Assembly: GCA_030549775.1 (NCBI GenBank) | Contig: CM060177.1 | Coordinates: 94,360,236 to 94,424,235, forward strand | Source of the DNA: Tamarix chinensis | Lineage: Eukaryota; Streptophyta; Magnoliopsida; Caryophyllales; Tamaricaceae | Reading direction: 5' to 3' | Length of the DNA stretch: 64,000 nt | In this document: one piece after another, positions 23,580 through 36,710 of the stretch | Position numbering within the stretch: the first letter of the stretch is position 1 | Layout: each line of letters begins with the position of its first letter | Program-made: the position numbers and the translations under genes | The notes under the pieces: generated by a model | Databases searched by the model: none | Told to the model about the DNA's origin: nothing | The model's input: only the letters and a program-made list of their open reading frames with translations

Positions 23580-24090
23580 CCGTGTTTTTTATACTTTCAA
23601 AATTATTATTTTTATTCTTTTCTTATAAAATTATCATTTTACCTCTTACTTCTAAAATTATCATTCTTATTTCCTTTACTTCCAAAATTACCACTTTACC
23701 CTTTACTCTCAAAATTACTATAATACATTTTTATTTATAAAATTATCATTTTGTCATTTAACCATAAAATTATCGTATTATCTTTTTGCCTCCAAAATTA
23801 CCATAATACCCATTTTTCTTACAACATACAAATTTATCCTTTTACTTATAAAATTATCATTTCACCCTTTTCTTTCGAAATTACCAAATACCCTTTTACA
23901 AATTACCATTTTACCCTTTTCTTTTGAAATTATCAAAATATCCTTTTACTTACAAAATTATTGTTTTTCCATTTTCTTTCAGAATTACCAAAATGCCATT
24001 ATACTTACAAAATTACCGTTTTACCCTTTTACTCCAAAATTTCCAAAATACCCTTTCACTTATAAAATTACCATTTTAACCCTTTATTAG
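23580..24090. repeat. Degenerate minisatellite, ~28-bp unit
   Basis: Units resemble AAAATTACCATTTTACCC followed by TTTTACTT(C/A), repeated about 16-18 times with drift over ~500 bp. It lies in the body of the LTR fragment. Confidence 0.75.
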
Positions 24091-24729
24091 ACCACTTTTA
24101 TGAATTTACCACCACTACATGAAATACTAATATTAACACTTCATTCTTATCATCTAACTCCACCAACTTGTCATTATTCAATATAATATTCATTAGCAAC
24201 TACATATATTAGATCACATACTTACATAGGCATATTACTAAAATACCCTTAGGCTCACAGTAATATTATTCATGCATTAATGACATAATATATCATAGAT
24301 AAGCATTTAACATTTCCATCAATAATCAAACTCCTTCCTTAAGTATCACCTCTACACATGGCACAAAATCTAGCATGCTTTTCTTTTTATCAATCAATAT
24401 AAGCAACCACATATATCATACTAGGCAACACATAACATGCATAAAATCATACTAAAATCCCTAATGTGCCAGCATACGTTTTTCCATGTATTTAAGTGGA
24501 GTTTAACGATTACCTTAATCCCAAAAAAATCGAACCTTACCGGCATCCTGGTTAAAGATTCAAGCTTTAATTAACAAAATCAACACCTAAAAATAATATC
24601 AATAATTATTATATTAGAAGTAGGAAAATCAAAGCATAAGACTTTATAACACATAATTAATGAAATACTTAACTTAAAATATTATTATACCTTAAAATTA
24701 TTAACCAAGTAAACCAAGAGATGCAGCAA

Positions 24730-24753
24730 CTCATGCTACTCATGCAGCATGAG
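24730..24753. other. Stem-loop counterpart of 11435-11460
   Basis: CTCATGCT pairs with AGCATGAG (8 bp) around an 8-base loop, at the LTR position equivalent to the hairpin in the 10299-14287 LTR, and flanked by GCATGCA words in both. Confidence 0.45.
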
Positions 24754-26340
24754 ATGCATGCAAAACAAGAGGGATAAGGGGCTCGAAATGGTGTGAAAAG
24801 TGGGAGGAAGTGGTATTTTGGGGTTAGGGTTTTGGGGTTAGGAAAGAAGGTAGATAGGGGAGGATTTAGGAAAAGGGAAGGGTGTAGGAGTGAACAGGGG
24901 GTGTAGGTGGCTGCTGGGGATGGGTTTTTGGCAGCCAATGACTGTGGAGGCGGCGGCTGTGAGGCGGCAAAGTGAACTGTAGGAGTGGACGTGGCTGAGA
25001 AGGAAGGAAAATAGAGGAGGAAAATGAAGGGGTTCGGGGGCTGTTTTCATAAAAATGAGGTGTGGGGTGGTTTCAGAAAATGAGGGGGCTGTAGGGAGGA
25101 GATTGGTGGTTTGGGCGGAGGCAGAGGCGACAGAAAGGCGACGTACAAAGGGGTTAAAGGGAGGCTGCCGGTAAGGGAGAACAATGGGGGGAAAAAGGAG
25201 AGGGAATGAAGAAGGTGTTGCAGGGCTCGAGAGGGTGTATTGTGGTGGTGCAAGGCGGTAGTAGAAGGTGTCAGGAGGCACCGAAGGCGGTGGGTGTGGC
25301 GGAGAAAACGGCGGAGGGCGGTGGCGATGCAAAAACAAGGGGAAAAATGGAAGGAGAAGAAATGAGAGAAGAGGGAGGTCGGGGAAGGTGAGAGGCTCAA
25401 ACAATGGGGCAGGGAGAGAGCTCGTGAGTTGAAGAAAAAGAAGAGGAAGGGGAGGGTGGTAGTCACTAACCGGTAGCGGCAGGTAGGGCGGCAGAAGGTG
25501 GTAGGGTGGTAGGGGGAGGCATGGGAAGAAGAGGAAAAAAAAAGGAAGGGGGCAGGTGGCTAGGCAGGGATGGTTTGGGTTAGAAAAGGGAAGAAAGGGA
25601 TGGGGGAGAGAGAGGAGAGAGAGAGAGAGTGCAGTGGTGGCAGGTGGTGGCGGTAGGGCGACAACCAGAGCGCTCGGCATGACAGGCGGGGCGCTGGTCG
25701 GGCGTGGGAGAAGGGAGAGAGGAAGGGGAGGGGGTGCGAGCGGGTGGACTGGTGCAGGAAAGAAAGGATAGGCCAGCCGATCCAGGGATAGAAGGAAAGA
25801 AGAAGAAAAAAAAGGTTGGGGGTGGGCTGTGATGCACGGGCCGCGCGGGAGAGGAAGGAAGGAAGGGGGAGGGAGAGATGGGCCGAGGCCCAGGCGTGCA
25901 GGAAGGGAGGAAGGGCTGGCCTGGCGGCCCGAACCCAGGAAGAAAAAGAAAAAGGAAGGAAAAGCGGAAAAAGGAGAAAGGGGGGAAGGAAAAGAAAAGG
26001 AGAAAAGGAAAAGGAAAAAATATGGAAATTTATAATAATTTAATTTATAAAATAACAGAGTGTATTATATTTTGAGTAATAAATTAATTCAATAATTTAA
26101 TTTAATATATGGGTTTAAAAAGAATAATTTTAGTAAAATATTAATTTAGAAAATTATTTAAATAAAATGAGTATGATAAAATAATAAAATATTTATTTTA
26201 ATTTATTAAATATTCCTATCTAATTTTATATACTTAAAAATCCATAAAATAATTAAACTATATAATGTTAAAAGCTAATTTATTTCAAATAAAATATATT
26301 TATTAAATTATAGGTTTTCTAAATTTTTGGGGGATTACAA

Positions 26341-29075
26341 TAATGGGGCAAAACCATTTAAGTTTTTCAACTTTTGGACTTCTTCTCCCCATTTCTTGAA
26401 ATGTGTGGCTCAGAAATAGAACTAACCAACTCACGGATCCAAACAGTATAAGCTAGTTGCCAAGCTTAAATATCTAAAAAAAGGTTTTAAAATAATTCAA
26501 TTCTGAGCATTTTGGCAACTTACACAGGAAGGTGAGATAGGCAAGAGAATATTGGCTTTAATGTAGCCAGGAACTCTAATCTTCCCATGTAGATGAGGAT
26601 TTGCAAATTCAAGAGAGTCTCCTGAGAAGCAAATGGTGGCTACAGGTTAAAGTTGAAGAGCATTTCCTACAACAGAAAGCTAGGATCCAGTATATCAAGT
26701 TGGGGGATGGAAACAATGCTTTTTTCCATGCAAACATTAATGAGAGGAGGAGACTTAATAACATTTTTACCCTATATGATAACACAGGGACAAATCTTAC
26801 TTCTCAGTTGGAGATTAACAATGAGATCCATAAATTCTACACAAATTTACTGGGATCTTCGGCACCTGTCCTTGAAATGGTGCACCCTGATGTTATTAAC
26901 CATGGACCTATTCTAAACAATGACCAGAGATCTCTTTTATCAAAATCGGTCACTGATAATGAGATTAAAGCAGCTGTATATAGGATGGGGGATAATAAGG
27001 CTCCTGACCCTGATGTTTTTAATGCTCATTTCTACAAATCTACTTGGTTCATTGTGGGAGGGGATGTCATTGAAGCTGTGAAGCATTTTTGGAATATTGG
27101 GTACTTGCTAAAATCTTTGAACAATACCTCTCTACACCTTATTCCCAAAAAATCTTCTCCTACTACCATGAATGACTATAGACCTATCTCTTGTTGCAAT
27201 GTTGCCTACAAAATTATTTCTTTAGTTCTTACTAAGCATTTGTAGGTCATTCTTCCCTCTCTTGTCCATAGTTCTTAGAATGCTTTTGTTGAAGGGAGGT
27301 GGATTGGTGAAAGTGTCTTATTGGCTCAAGAGCTTCTTAGGAAATACAACATGAGTCATATTAGCCCTAAAATGATGTTAAAAGTGAACTTAAGGAAAGC
27401 TTATGACACTGTGGAATGGAGTTTCATCAAGCACCTTCTTTATGCACTTTGTTTCCCATGTCATTTTACTCAAATGATTATGCAGTGTGTTTCAACCACT
27501 CAGTTTTCCATTGTTTTGAATGGCAATATTTGTAAACCTTTTAAGGGTGGTCGAGGGATGAGACAAGGTGATCCTTTGTCTTCTTATCTTTTTATGCTGA
27601 CTATGGAGTATCTCTCTCACCTTTTACAGACTTTATGGGATGATAAATTCTTTAGAGGGCATCCTGCTTGTAAAGTTGCAAAAATCATCAACCTCAGTTT
27701 TACTGATGATCTTTTGATTTTCTGTAAAGGCCATCTCAAGTCTGCAGATTTAATCAAGGGCATTTTGAAGACCTTATATCTCACCACAGGCCTATAAGAA
27801 AATCCAGAAAAAATTAGTATATTTTTTGGTGGAGTAAATGAGGCTATAAAATATTAGATCTTACATCTGTTGAATTTCAGAGAAGGAAACTTCCCTTTCA
27901 GATATCTAGGCATTCCACTCAATCCAAGATCTCTCAAGATTACTCATTACTAGCCTATGAATGACAGAATTATACAAAAGCTTAAATCCTGGACTGTCAA
28001 ACACCTGAGCTTTGCCGGAAAAATTTAGTTACTCCATTTTGTTATTTTTGGTATAGAAAAATTTTGGATGCAGATGTTTTTCTTACTAAAAGTTGTAATC
28101 CATTAGCTTGATAGCCTTTGTAGAGATTTTATATGGAACAATATGGATCCCCAAAGGAATAAAGCACCTGTGGCCTGGTCGAAAACTTGTGTTACTAAAG
28201 AAGAAGGTGGCCTAGGATTCAAGCGGCTCATCCACCGGAACTCAGCTTGTATGGCTAAATATCTTTGGAAAATCATTGAATACAAAGAAAGCTTATGGGT
28301 TAAGTGGATGCATGAAAGATATATCAGAGGGAGAGATGAATGGTAGGTGAAGGAGAAGGTTGAATACTCTTGGACTTACAAACAACTTTTAAGAGTTAGA
28401 GATAAAATTAGGCTATACTATACAAAATGTTATATCTTTGGGAGATTAAGCACTAAATTGGTGTATCAAGCTATCATAATTACTATGCCAAAGGTTGCTT
28501 GGAAGTCATTTGTATGGAATCATAGTGGATTGGAAAAGAAAAAAATTCTTTACTTAGCTGCTGTGTCACAATGCCCCTCCCCTCAAATCAAAATTGTTTA
28601 ATTGGGGGGTCACTACTGACAACATTTGTGAGGTGTGCATAAATGATGAAGAAGACCTCAACCATATGCTGCTTTACTGTCATGGGGCTAGAGTCCTCTG
28701 GAATTATGTGCTAAGATGGCTGAAAATGGTGAGATATACCACTGATTGGAATAGTTGCAAGGACTGGTTGATTAGTAAGACCACAGGGAAAGGGAAAAAG
28801 ATTGTTTGGAAAGCTGTTTTCAATGCCCTTCTTTATCATATTTGGATCAATAGAAACAAGGTTGTTTTCCAGCTTATCCAAAGAAATCCTATAACTACTA
28901 TTAAGCATATTATTTTTGAGATTTTTGTTAGATTTAGTGATGCTAGAAATGTTCATATTAAAAAGTACCTAAGTAGTCTTGATAGATGGATGGTATGAAC
29001 TTACTAGGGGTATGCCTCTTGGATTTTTGTAATTGAAACTCTTTGTACTTCTCTCCTTTTAGTAATAAATCCTTA
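26341..29075 (+). pseudogene. 5'-truncated L1-type LINE ORF2 (RT and zf-RVT)
   Basis: Homology begins at KPFKFFNFWTSSPHFLK (from about 26350), the segment after the endonuclease domain. RT follows: KWWLQVKVEEHFLQQKARIQ, IKLGDGNNAFFHA, DNKAPDPDVFNAHFYKS, DYRPISCCNVAYKIIS, VNLRKAYDTVEWSF, MRQGDPLSSYLFML and FTDDLLIF. The FADD-type active site is FTDD here, keeping both Asp. The zf-RVT motif CEVCINDEEDLNHMLLYC is near 28630-28683. Breaks include TAG 27243, stops near 27280, 27796 and 28346, and shifts near 27900-28100 and 28595. The final open segment ends at 28998, followed by a TAATAAAT-rich tail. It directly abuts the LTR end at 26339, so the LTR may have split a longer LINE. Confidence 0.85.
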
Positions 29076-31844
29076 ATTAATTACCAAAGAATAAATAAAT
29101 ATGTCAGAGTAAATATTTTTTAAAAATATGTTAGATTAGGCTATTTAATATTATTTTAAAATTAGATTTGAAATATTTTATTGTACATTTTACATTACAT
29201 ATATTATTTTTCAACTAAAATATAAATATTTCTTAAGTTATATAAATATTTTTATTTTTCTATTGTATTAATATTACTATTTTTAGTCTATTATTAAAAT
29301 ATTTTTGTTTTGCAATTATATACTATTTTTCTAAGCTAACTTGAAAGTGGTTTAATCATTTATAAATTTCTATTTGACAATAGTTAAGTATTTAGTAAAA
29401 TATGCTTCATAAATTAGTAATTTAGAAAATGGAAATTATACAATTATTACAAAAAAACATCCTTAAATCTAAAAAAGTATCATACAATTTTTTTTAAATG
29501 ACAAACACTCTAATTTAAGATTAGAAAAATATGTGATGGTAAAAAAAGTATTATATTAGTAATTTCAGACTCATATAGTACTAATATATAATACAAAAGT
29601 GAAAAAAAAACTAAAAATATCATGTACCTCATCAAATTATTTGAAATATATGATACTTACATAAAATTAGGTTGAATATCATAGTTCCAAAGTGGAATTC
29701 ATCCTATTCATTATCCTATGATAATCATTTATAAGATATTTTCTTTAAGAAAATTCATATTTTGAATACACAAGATTCATATAACATATTGAATCCAACA
29801 TTACAATATTACCCATTAACACTGCTACTATATTCACTTATCACAACCTCTTCCTTATTGTAATAGCTTGTTATGGTTGTGTGTCTATCATATATATAGT
29901 TCATCATTGGTAAAATAAATGATATTTTAAAATTTGAATACATTCAATGTTACTAGTAGTTTATTATTTTGGTATGGATTATATTAATATATATATTTTT
30001 AATTAAATTTAACTTATCCATATTAATAGTATATGTAATAATTAATTTTTTTTATTGAAATCCCAATAGAATATTATTGTTGTATTTAGCTAAAATGTTG
30101 AATGCAACAATTTTCAAAAGAATGAATTTCCCATAATTTATCATTTAAAAAATAATTATCAATTTCCAATTTCCAATTTTCTAAACTATTGATCTATGCA
30201 AAAATTTTAATTAATTACTTAAGTGCCTCTAATTTTTTATTATATATTATATAAAAAATTATTTTATTTTTTAATTACCTTTTAACTCTTTTCTTTTTTA
30301 CTTTATTAACTTTTAGTGTTTCCCCAAATTATGCCTTCCAAATATATAATATGCCAAATATATATTTCCTTTTGTGTTTCCTTTTTTAATTCATTATATT
30401 TACACATTTATATCGATGCACTTCTATAGAAAATAGCATGTTACGAATTCAAAAATTATTTAATGCTAGCTATACACAAAAAGAATAATTTAGAATATTG
30501 GAATAATTTAACTTTTCTTCTTAGTAAGTTATCTCTTTAGTTTATATCTTTTGATATATAGTGAACAACCTTTTTTGAAGAGAATATTTCATATTTGTTT
30601 TAAAAATATTAAATATGAATAGCAATGCAATTAATACGCTTGTTAAATATTAAATTAAATATATATCTTAAAATAATTTTGGCTACTAAATAACATTGAT
30701 ATTTTAATAAATTTCCTTTCACTGAATGTTATCAAAAAGAGAAGGTGTATATAAGCTTAAATAGCTTTAATAAAAAAAATTAATATGTCGTTTACTACAC
30801 ATTTTCTTAATTATACTAAATAGATTGTATAACTTTATTTTTTATAGATCAACTTAATATCATATATTAACTCATTAGTTATAACAACAATATGTGAGAA
30901 TTTCATGGATTTCACGTATAATTGGTATAGGGTGACTTTTAGTATGTGTTTAGGTTTACTAAATATTGATTATTTATACCATGTGTATTAATATGAGGTT
31001 ATTCAAATGAATACATTCATAAAAATAAAAGGTCCTAACAAGTTACTAATATTTTTAAATAAAATTGAGAATAGGATAATTTTTATTTATAGAGACAATA
31101 TTTTTAAATGTAAATTGAAAATTTAAATTTAATTTTCAAGTATTAAATATATATATTTTGTATTATTTATGACGATAATTTTTTATATTAATTTTTATTC
31201 AAGATATAATATACAAATTGTTTTTTAATGAGAATATCTCCTTTCTTTTTATAAGTTAGATTTTCTTAAGTTGTCATGAGTAATTATTAGGAAAGTATTT
31301 GTCGATAGCAGTTTAACCATTTTCTCATAATTTATCATGAGTATTTACAAGGAAATTACACTTTGTTTTCTTTTTGTGGTAATAAGTTAATAAAAAAAAT
31401 TCATATTAAAATAAAAATTATCATTTTATCTAAAATAAAAATCATTAACAAACTATTCATATAATGCTCATGATTATTGAAAGCATCCCTAAAAGACGAG
31501 AAAATCCCCACCATTTCTACAAGCTCTACAATATGCTAAGAAGGAAAAAGAGGCAAAATAAATTTTCTTTTATATTTGAGGCTTAAACTATTAATTTTAA
31601 TTTTCAAAATATTTATAATTCAATAAAAATAATGGAAAATTATATCTTAGGTCATTTTTTATTTATATTTTTCCAATGAGATTTTAAACCTTTTTTGTTC
31701 ATTTTAGATCATTGTTTTAATCAAGTTTACCATTATATCCTTGAAATTGATTAGCTTTATTTTTTTCTTCTAAAATTTAGTTTAAAACTAAAACAAAGAT
31801 TTCAATCTAATATTCATTAAAACTAAAATGTATGTAATAGTATG
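29076..31844. other. Very AT-rich DNA, no feature recognised
   Basis: About 2.8 kb with only short frames and no clear terminal repeats. It could be a matrix-attachment-like or heavily decayed region; nothing specific can be supported. Confidence 0.5.
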
Positions 31845-31966
31845 TTTAACTTAACACAACTTTTTTATAGAAGAAATCGGACTACTTGTTTTATTCAAAT
31901 GCAAGGATGTACAACTTCAGCCTCAAAACAAGCAAAGAAAAACTAAATAAGGGACAAAAACCAAAA

Positions 31967-34900
31967 CTAGGTTTGAATATGTTGTACAATGCTTTGGTAC
32001 TCAGGATTTGGGCTAAACTTGCCTAGAACCTTAGAGATCACCTCAAGACGGATCAAACTTTGAAGCTGTTGAGGCGTTCTTCTCTTCTCTTGAAAAATTC
32101 TGTCATTTCTTTCCCTCCAAATATAGTAGATAGTTGCTACCAATCCACTTCTCCTCCAGCATTTTATCCACTTCTTCCCTCTATTATGTCTTTTGAACCA
32201 TCTAAATTCATGAGGCAGGTTCATTACTCTTCTATGCATCCCCATCCATGCATAAATGCTGTTTATGACCTCCTTTGAGTAAGTACAGGCAAACCATAGA
32301 TGATTTATGGTTTCTACTTCTTCTAAACACAGAGGACATCTATTTGCAATATGAAAACCCCTCTTGCACAGATTATCCTGAGTAAGAATTTTATTCTGTG
32401 TAATTAGGGTGGTTATGACAGAGTGTTTTGGGACACAACATTTGTCCCAAACAATTCTTCTCCAGTAGACTGTAGTTGTTGGCTCTTTATAGAACTGGTA
32501 TGCTTCTGTAACATTAAATTTCTCCCCTGTCCCCATTGATGAATCAAGTTTTTTGCAACATCAATACTTCTAGCTTTGTGAATCAAAGTATCTCTAATCT
32601 GTAAAATCTTCTTCCACCCAGTAGACAAATTCTGTTGTATCCCCACTACCCAAGGGTCTTCACCTTTTAAGTTATAAGCTGTTGTCCATTCCACCCAAAC
32701 ATTATGTTTAGTGTTGACCAGAGCAGCCATCCACTTAGTCATGAGGGCTTTGTTCCAGGAGAGAATTTCTTTAATCCCCATACCCCCCTCATCTTTAGGT
32801 CTGCAAATATTTTTCCAACTGCAGGGGTGTATTATGTTTTGTTCCCCATTGTTCCAAAAGAGATCCCTACACAACTTATCAATTTGGTTGAGGACACCCT
32901 TTGGGAGGGCAAAGACACTACACCAAAAATTATATATACCAAACAGCACAGAATTTATTAATTCCAATCTCCCTGCATAGGTGAGGTAGTGGGAGCCCCA
33001 ATTCTGTAACTTTCTTCTGATAGTATCTATAAGAGGAGCACAAGAGGAAGTAGACAAACCTTTACTGCACAAAGGTAGGCCTAAGTACCTGAAAGGTAGC
33101 TCCCCCTCACAGAAACCAGTTTGAGATAGAATGAAGTTTTTCTGTTCCCTGTCCAGCCCACCAAAATAAATATGTGTCTTTTGTGGATTAGCATGAAGCC
33201 CTGACACCTTAGAAAAATCCTCAATGGTCTGCATTATAACCTGAATAGAGGGAAGGTCACCCCTTGAAAAAATCAGCAGGTCATCTGCAAATGATAAGTG
33301 TGTGAGGTTGATGGCTTTACATTTGGGGTGCATCTTAAAATTTGGCTTATTTCTAAGATCCCTGAGTTGTCTTGATAGGGCTTCCATACACAGCACAAAG
33401 AGATAGGGAGAGAGTGGGTCACCTTGTCTTACTCCCCTAGCACCATTAAAATAGCCATGCACCTCTCCATTGATATTTATAGAATATCTAGCAGAGGTTA
33501 CACAGGTCATCACCCATTGCACAAATTTTTCTGGAAAGCCATAACACTGCAAAATATTATTCAAAAAACTCCAATTTACAGTGTCATAAGCTTTTCTAAT
33601 GTCCACTTTAATAATGGCTCTTGGAGAGATATTCTTCCTTCCATAATGGTTTGCCATCTCTTGAGCCATGATGATATTATAAAAAATACATCTAGTTGGG
33701 ACAAATGCAGCTTTCTCCTTACCAATTAGGGTGGTCATGAGAGGTTTGAGTCGGTTTGCCAAGATTTTAGTAATTGTTTTGTAAAGAACTGAGCAGTAGG
33801 CAATAGGGCAAAATTCTGTAACATTAGAAGGGTTTTCTGTCTTTGGGATGACAAAGATATAAGTGGAATTTACTTGTTTCAGAATTTTCCCAGACTGAAA
33901 AAATCTGCAATAGCATTACATACCTCTACACCCACTAGGCTCCAATTTTTCTTGAAGAAAGCAGAAGTGTACCCATCAGGGCCTGGACTCTTGTCATCCT
34001 GAATTGAGAAAAGGGCATTCTTTATCTCCCTATGGCTTATAGGGTCAGTAAGATGAGCACAAGTATTTGGTTGAAGTTTTGGCCCTTCCTCATACAAATT
34101 TTTTTGAAAATCCTCCACTTGGCTGTCTGTACCCATTAAGGTGGTATAATATTCCACAAAATCTTTAGCAACTTCATGCTGTCCTTCCCTTAGGACTCCC
34201 TCCTTGTCTTTTATGGCCCCCACCCTATGAAGAGTCTTCTTTTCTTTTACTTTGTGATGAAAATAAGCAGAGTTTTCATCACTTTTTTGGATATGAAAAT
34301 TTTTTGCTCTTTGATAATGGGCACTTAGTTCAGCTTGTTTTAAGTGCAGGTAGTGTTCTTTTAATATCTTTTCCTTTTACAATCTTTTGCTGATCCCTTT
34401 CCCCTCTCATTAATTGCTGCTGAATTCCAATCCACTCTTCATAACTTTGTTTGACTTTTTCCTCAATATTGGAGTAGTGGTCTCTGTGGAACTCCTTCAG
34501 CAGGATCCTTAAACCCTTTAACTTGCAGACTAGTCTGTACATTGGGCAGCCCTGCACTGGTTGGGACCAGGCTCTATGAATAAGAGGATAAAGTCTATGG
34601 TCCTGCAACCAACAATTTAAAAATCTGAAAGGCCTTGGGCCTGTATTCTCCCCCCTGAGATGTACCTTTATAGGAGTATGATCAGATACCCCAGGCTCTA
34701 AAAAGACAGCATCACTTTGAATCCCTTGTCGAATCCAATTTGTATCAACCATTACTCTATCAAGTTTTGCCCAAACCCTATCTTCAGCATTCTGGTTATT
34801 ATTCCAAGTGAATAAAGGTCTAGTTGCAGCCATATGTGCAATACCCAATTTGTGAATAATATTTGAAAATTCCACAATATCATTCATCCTAGGGGAGCAG

Positions 34901-35358
34901 TTGCTTTTTCTTTCCATAATACTTGCCACGACATTGAAATCCCCCATTAACAACCAAGGAAGATGATTCATCTGAGAGATGTGCTGTAATTCAGTCCAAA
35001 GTTGCATCCTTTCCTGGGCATCATTGGAACCATAGATAAAGGAGATGCAAATGTTCTTATTCAGGATATTGCACTTTACTTGACAGTGCATAGCTTGCTT
35101 TGAGGAACTCAAGACTTCAATATGAGAGGTTCCAGGGTTATTCGCAATCCAGATCCTACCATTATGATGGTAATTGTAATTATGTATCATTTTATATTTT
35201 GAGAATCTCTTTCTTTTTATTTGTTCAAAATTCTGAGGTTTAACTCTTGTCTCCATAACTGCCAAAATATCCAGCTTTTCTTTATTTACAAAATCAATCA
35301 CTACTTGTTGCTTTAGGCTCTCATTGAGGCCTCTTATATTCCAAGCCCCTATATTCAT
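31967..35358 (-). pseudogene. LINE ORF2: endonuclease, reverse transcriptase, zf-RVT (frameshifted)
   Basis: ATG 35358 overlaps the ORF1 stop as ATGA. The AP-like endonuclease shows MNIGAWNIRGLN, AVMETRVK, LLMGDFNVV and VSDHTPI (35358 to ~34670). RT shows DDKSPGPDGYTSAFFKK, IKVDIRKAYDTVNWSFL, ARGVRQGDPLSPYLFVL and LSFADDLLIFSRGD, so its active-site Asp pair is intact. The C-terminus carries CPLCLEEVETINHLWFAC (zf-RVT) and ends at TGA after QHIQT, giving about 1,130 codons. Frameshifts near 34370, 33890 and 32530 break it into four open segments. No RNase H domain was seen. Confidence 0.9.
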
Positions 35359-36710
35359 GATACAAGGGTTTTATACATCATCTCCCCTTCCTTTATCTCC
35401 AGCTCATGTAGATCCTCAATGTCTACACTTTGTTCTGGCTCTTCTGCCCAGGACAATGTTGTATACTGATTTGCAACTGGGGTCAACAGATCTTTATGTT
35501 TTGTATGAACCATTGCTGTATTCCTAGGAGTAGACCACTCCTCTGTTTGAGAATTATCACTGCATTTGGTCCTCAGTGTCTCCTGCTTTTCTGAATTTCC
35601 TACAGCCTGTTGTGCACAACTTCCTCTGTTGTCTTCATCTTTCTTGTCCTGGTCACTATTCTTTGAAAGCATAGAATTCTCCTTTACTGATTTAGGTCTC
35701 CACATTTTCTTTGTCATACATCCCTTGTCCTCATGACCCAATCTTTTACATGTATGACAATAAAAAGGCACCCATTCATATATAACTTTCTGAGTTTTGG
35801 TACCTGAGAAAGGGTTCTTAACTATGATTTCCTTTGTAAGGGGTTGTGATACATCAATTTCCACCTGCACTCTAGCAAAAGCTATTTTCTCCTTTGTGGT
35901 AGTGATCTTTTCTGCTACCAAAGGAGTACCCAGTTTGCTGGTGATTTTGCTCAAAGCCTTGTTCGACCAAAAACAAGGTTCCAATTCTGGTAGCAGAACC
36001 CAGACTGGAACATTGCTATTATCCTCAATTTCATAGTTAAACCCAGGCACCCACTTTTTCAGGATAAGGCTTTTTGATCCCAAAGTCCATGGTCCTCCTC
36101 TCAGAATTTTATCTCTATCCTCTGCATTTTCAAAACGAAATTAGTACCAACTTCTTTTGTAATGCAGAACCTTTGGTTTTACTACATGATTCTAATGGCT
36201 GTCCACATACAACTGGATTTGCTGAACAGTTATCTTTCCACCTAAAACACATCCTACCAATGTGTTCTCCCAGTATTCGATTTCCTCTTCAATATCCTCC
36301 ATCAAAATTTCAACCACACCATCCAAATTTTCATTTGAATGGAACTCCAAATTCATGCCCGAATTATTGTCAGCCTTTAGTTTCATTGCCCATGAATTCT
36401 TCTCCATTCGTTGTTCATCAGTCTCGACAGGGGGCCTTTGAAACTGTGTCTCATGAATTTGGGCAATCAGTTCTGCAGGTTCAGGCCTCAATTTCAGGGA
36501 AGATTTTGATTGCAAATTGTTTCCTTCAATTCCAAATGTCGGGGGTAAAAAATCGCCCAATTGGATCAGCGATGGCGATTTCGCAGTGTTCTCTAGGTTT
36601 TCAGTTGATAAACCATTGTCCTCGATTAACCTATCTGTAGATTCATCTCGATGTGGGGAATTCATTGGTGCACATTGCTGATGCTTTCGTGGTCTGCCTC
36701 GTCCTGCCAT
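35355..36710 (-). pseudogene. LINE ORF1 (DUF4283/zinc knuckle RNA-binding protein), two stops
   Basis: It starts at ATG 36710 (MAGRGRPRKHQQ) and keeps one reading frame of 452 codons to TGA 35357-35355, interrupted by TAG at 36194-36192 and TAA near 36146. The DUF4283-like part includes EYWENTLVGCVLGGK, ENAEDRDKILRGGPW and NVPVWVLLPELEPCFW. The zinc knuckle is CHTCKRLGHEDKGC (CX2CX4HX4C) near 35710-35755. The family role is to bind the LINE RNA and form the RNP. The product is now truncated. Confidence 0.87.

Larger units (their letters stand above)
23480..26339 (+). repeat. 3' part of a large LTR, same family
   Basis: It ends TTTTTGGGGGATTACA at 26339, like the inverse of the 10299 boundary. 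It has the same order as the LTR at 55332: AT-rich body, a purine-rich GC-rich block (24760-26020), then an AT-rich tail. The left boundary is not defined. The long - strand frames at 24838-25837 are proline/serine low complexity from the purine-rich block and are not genes. Confidence 0.6.

Noticed and set aside
24838..25837. Overlapping - strand frames up to 280 codons, rich in Pro/Ser/Leu
   Set aside because: They are the antisense of a low-complexity purine-rich LTR block, with several overlapping frames open at once and no domain; the same artefact recurs in other LTR copies.
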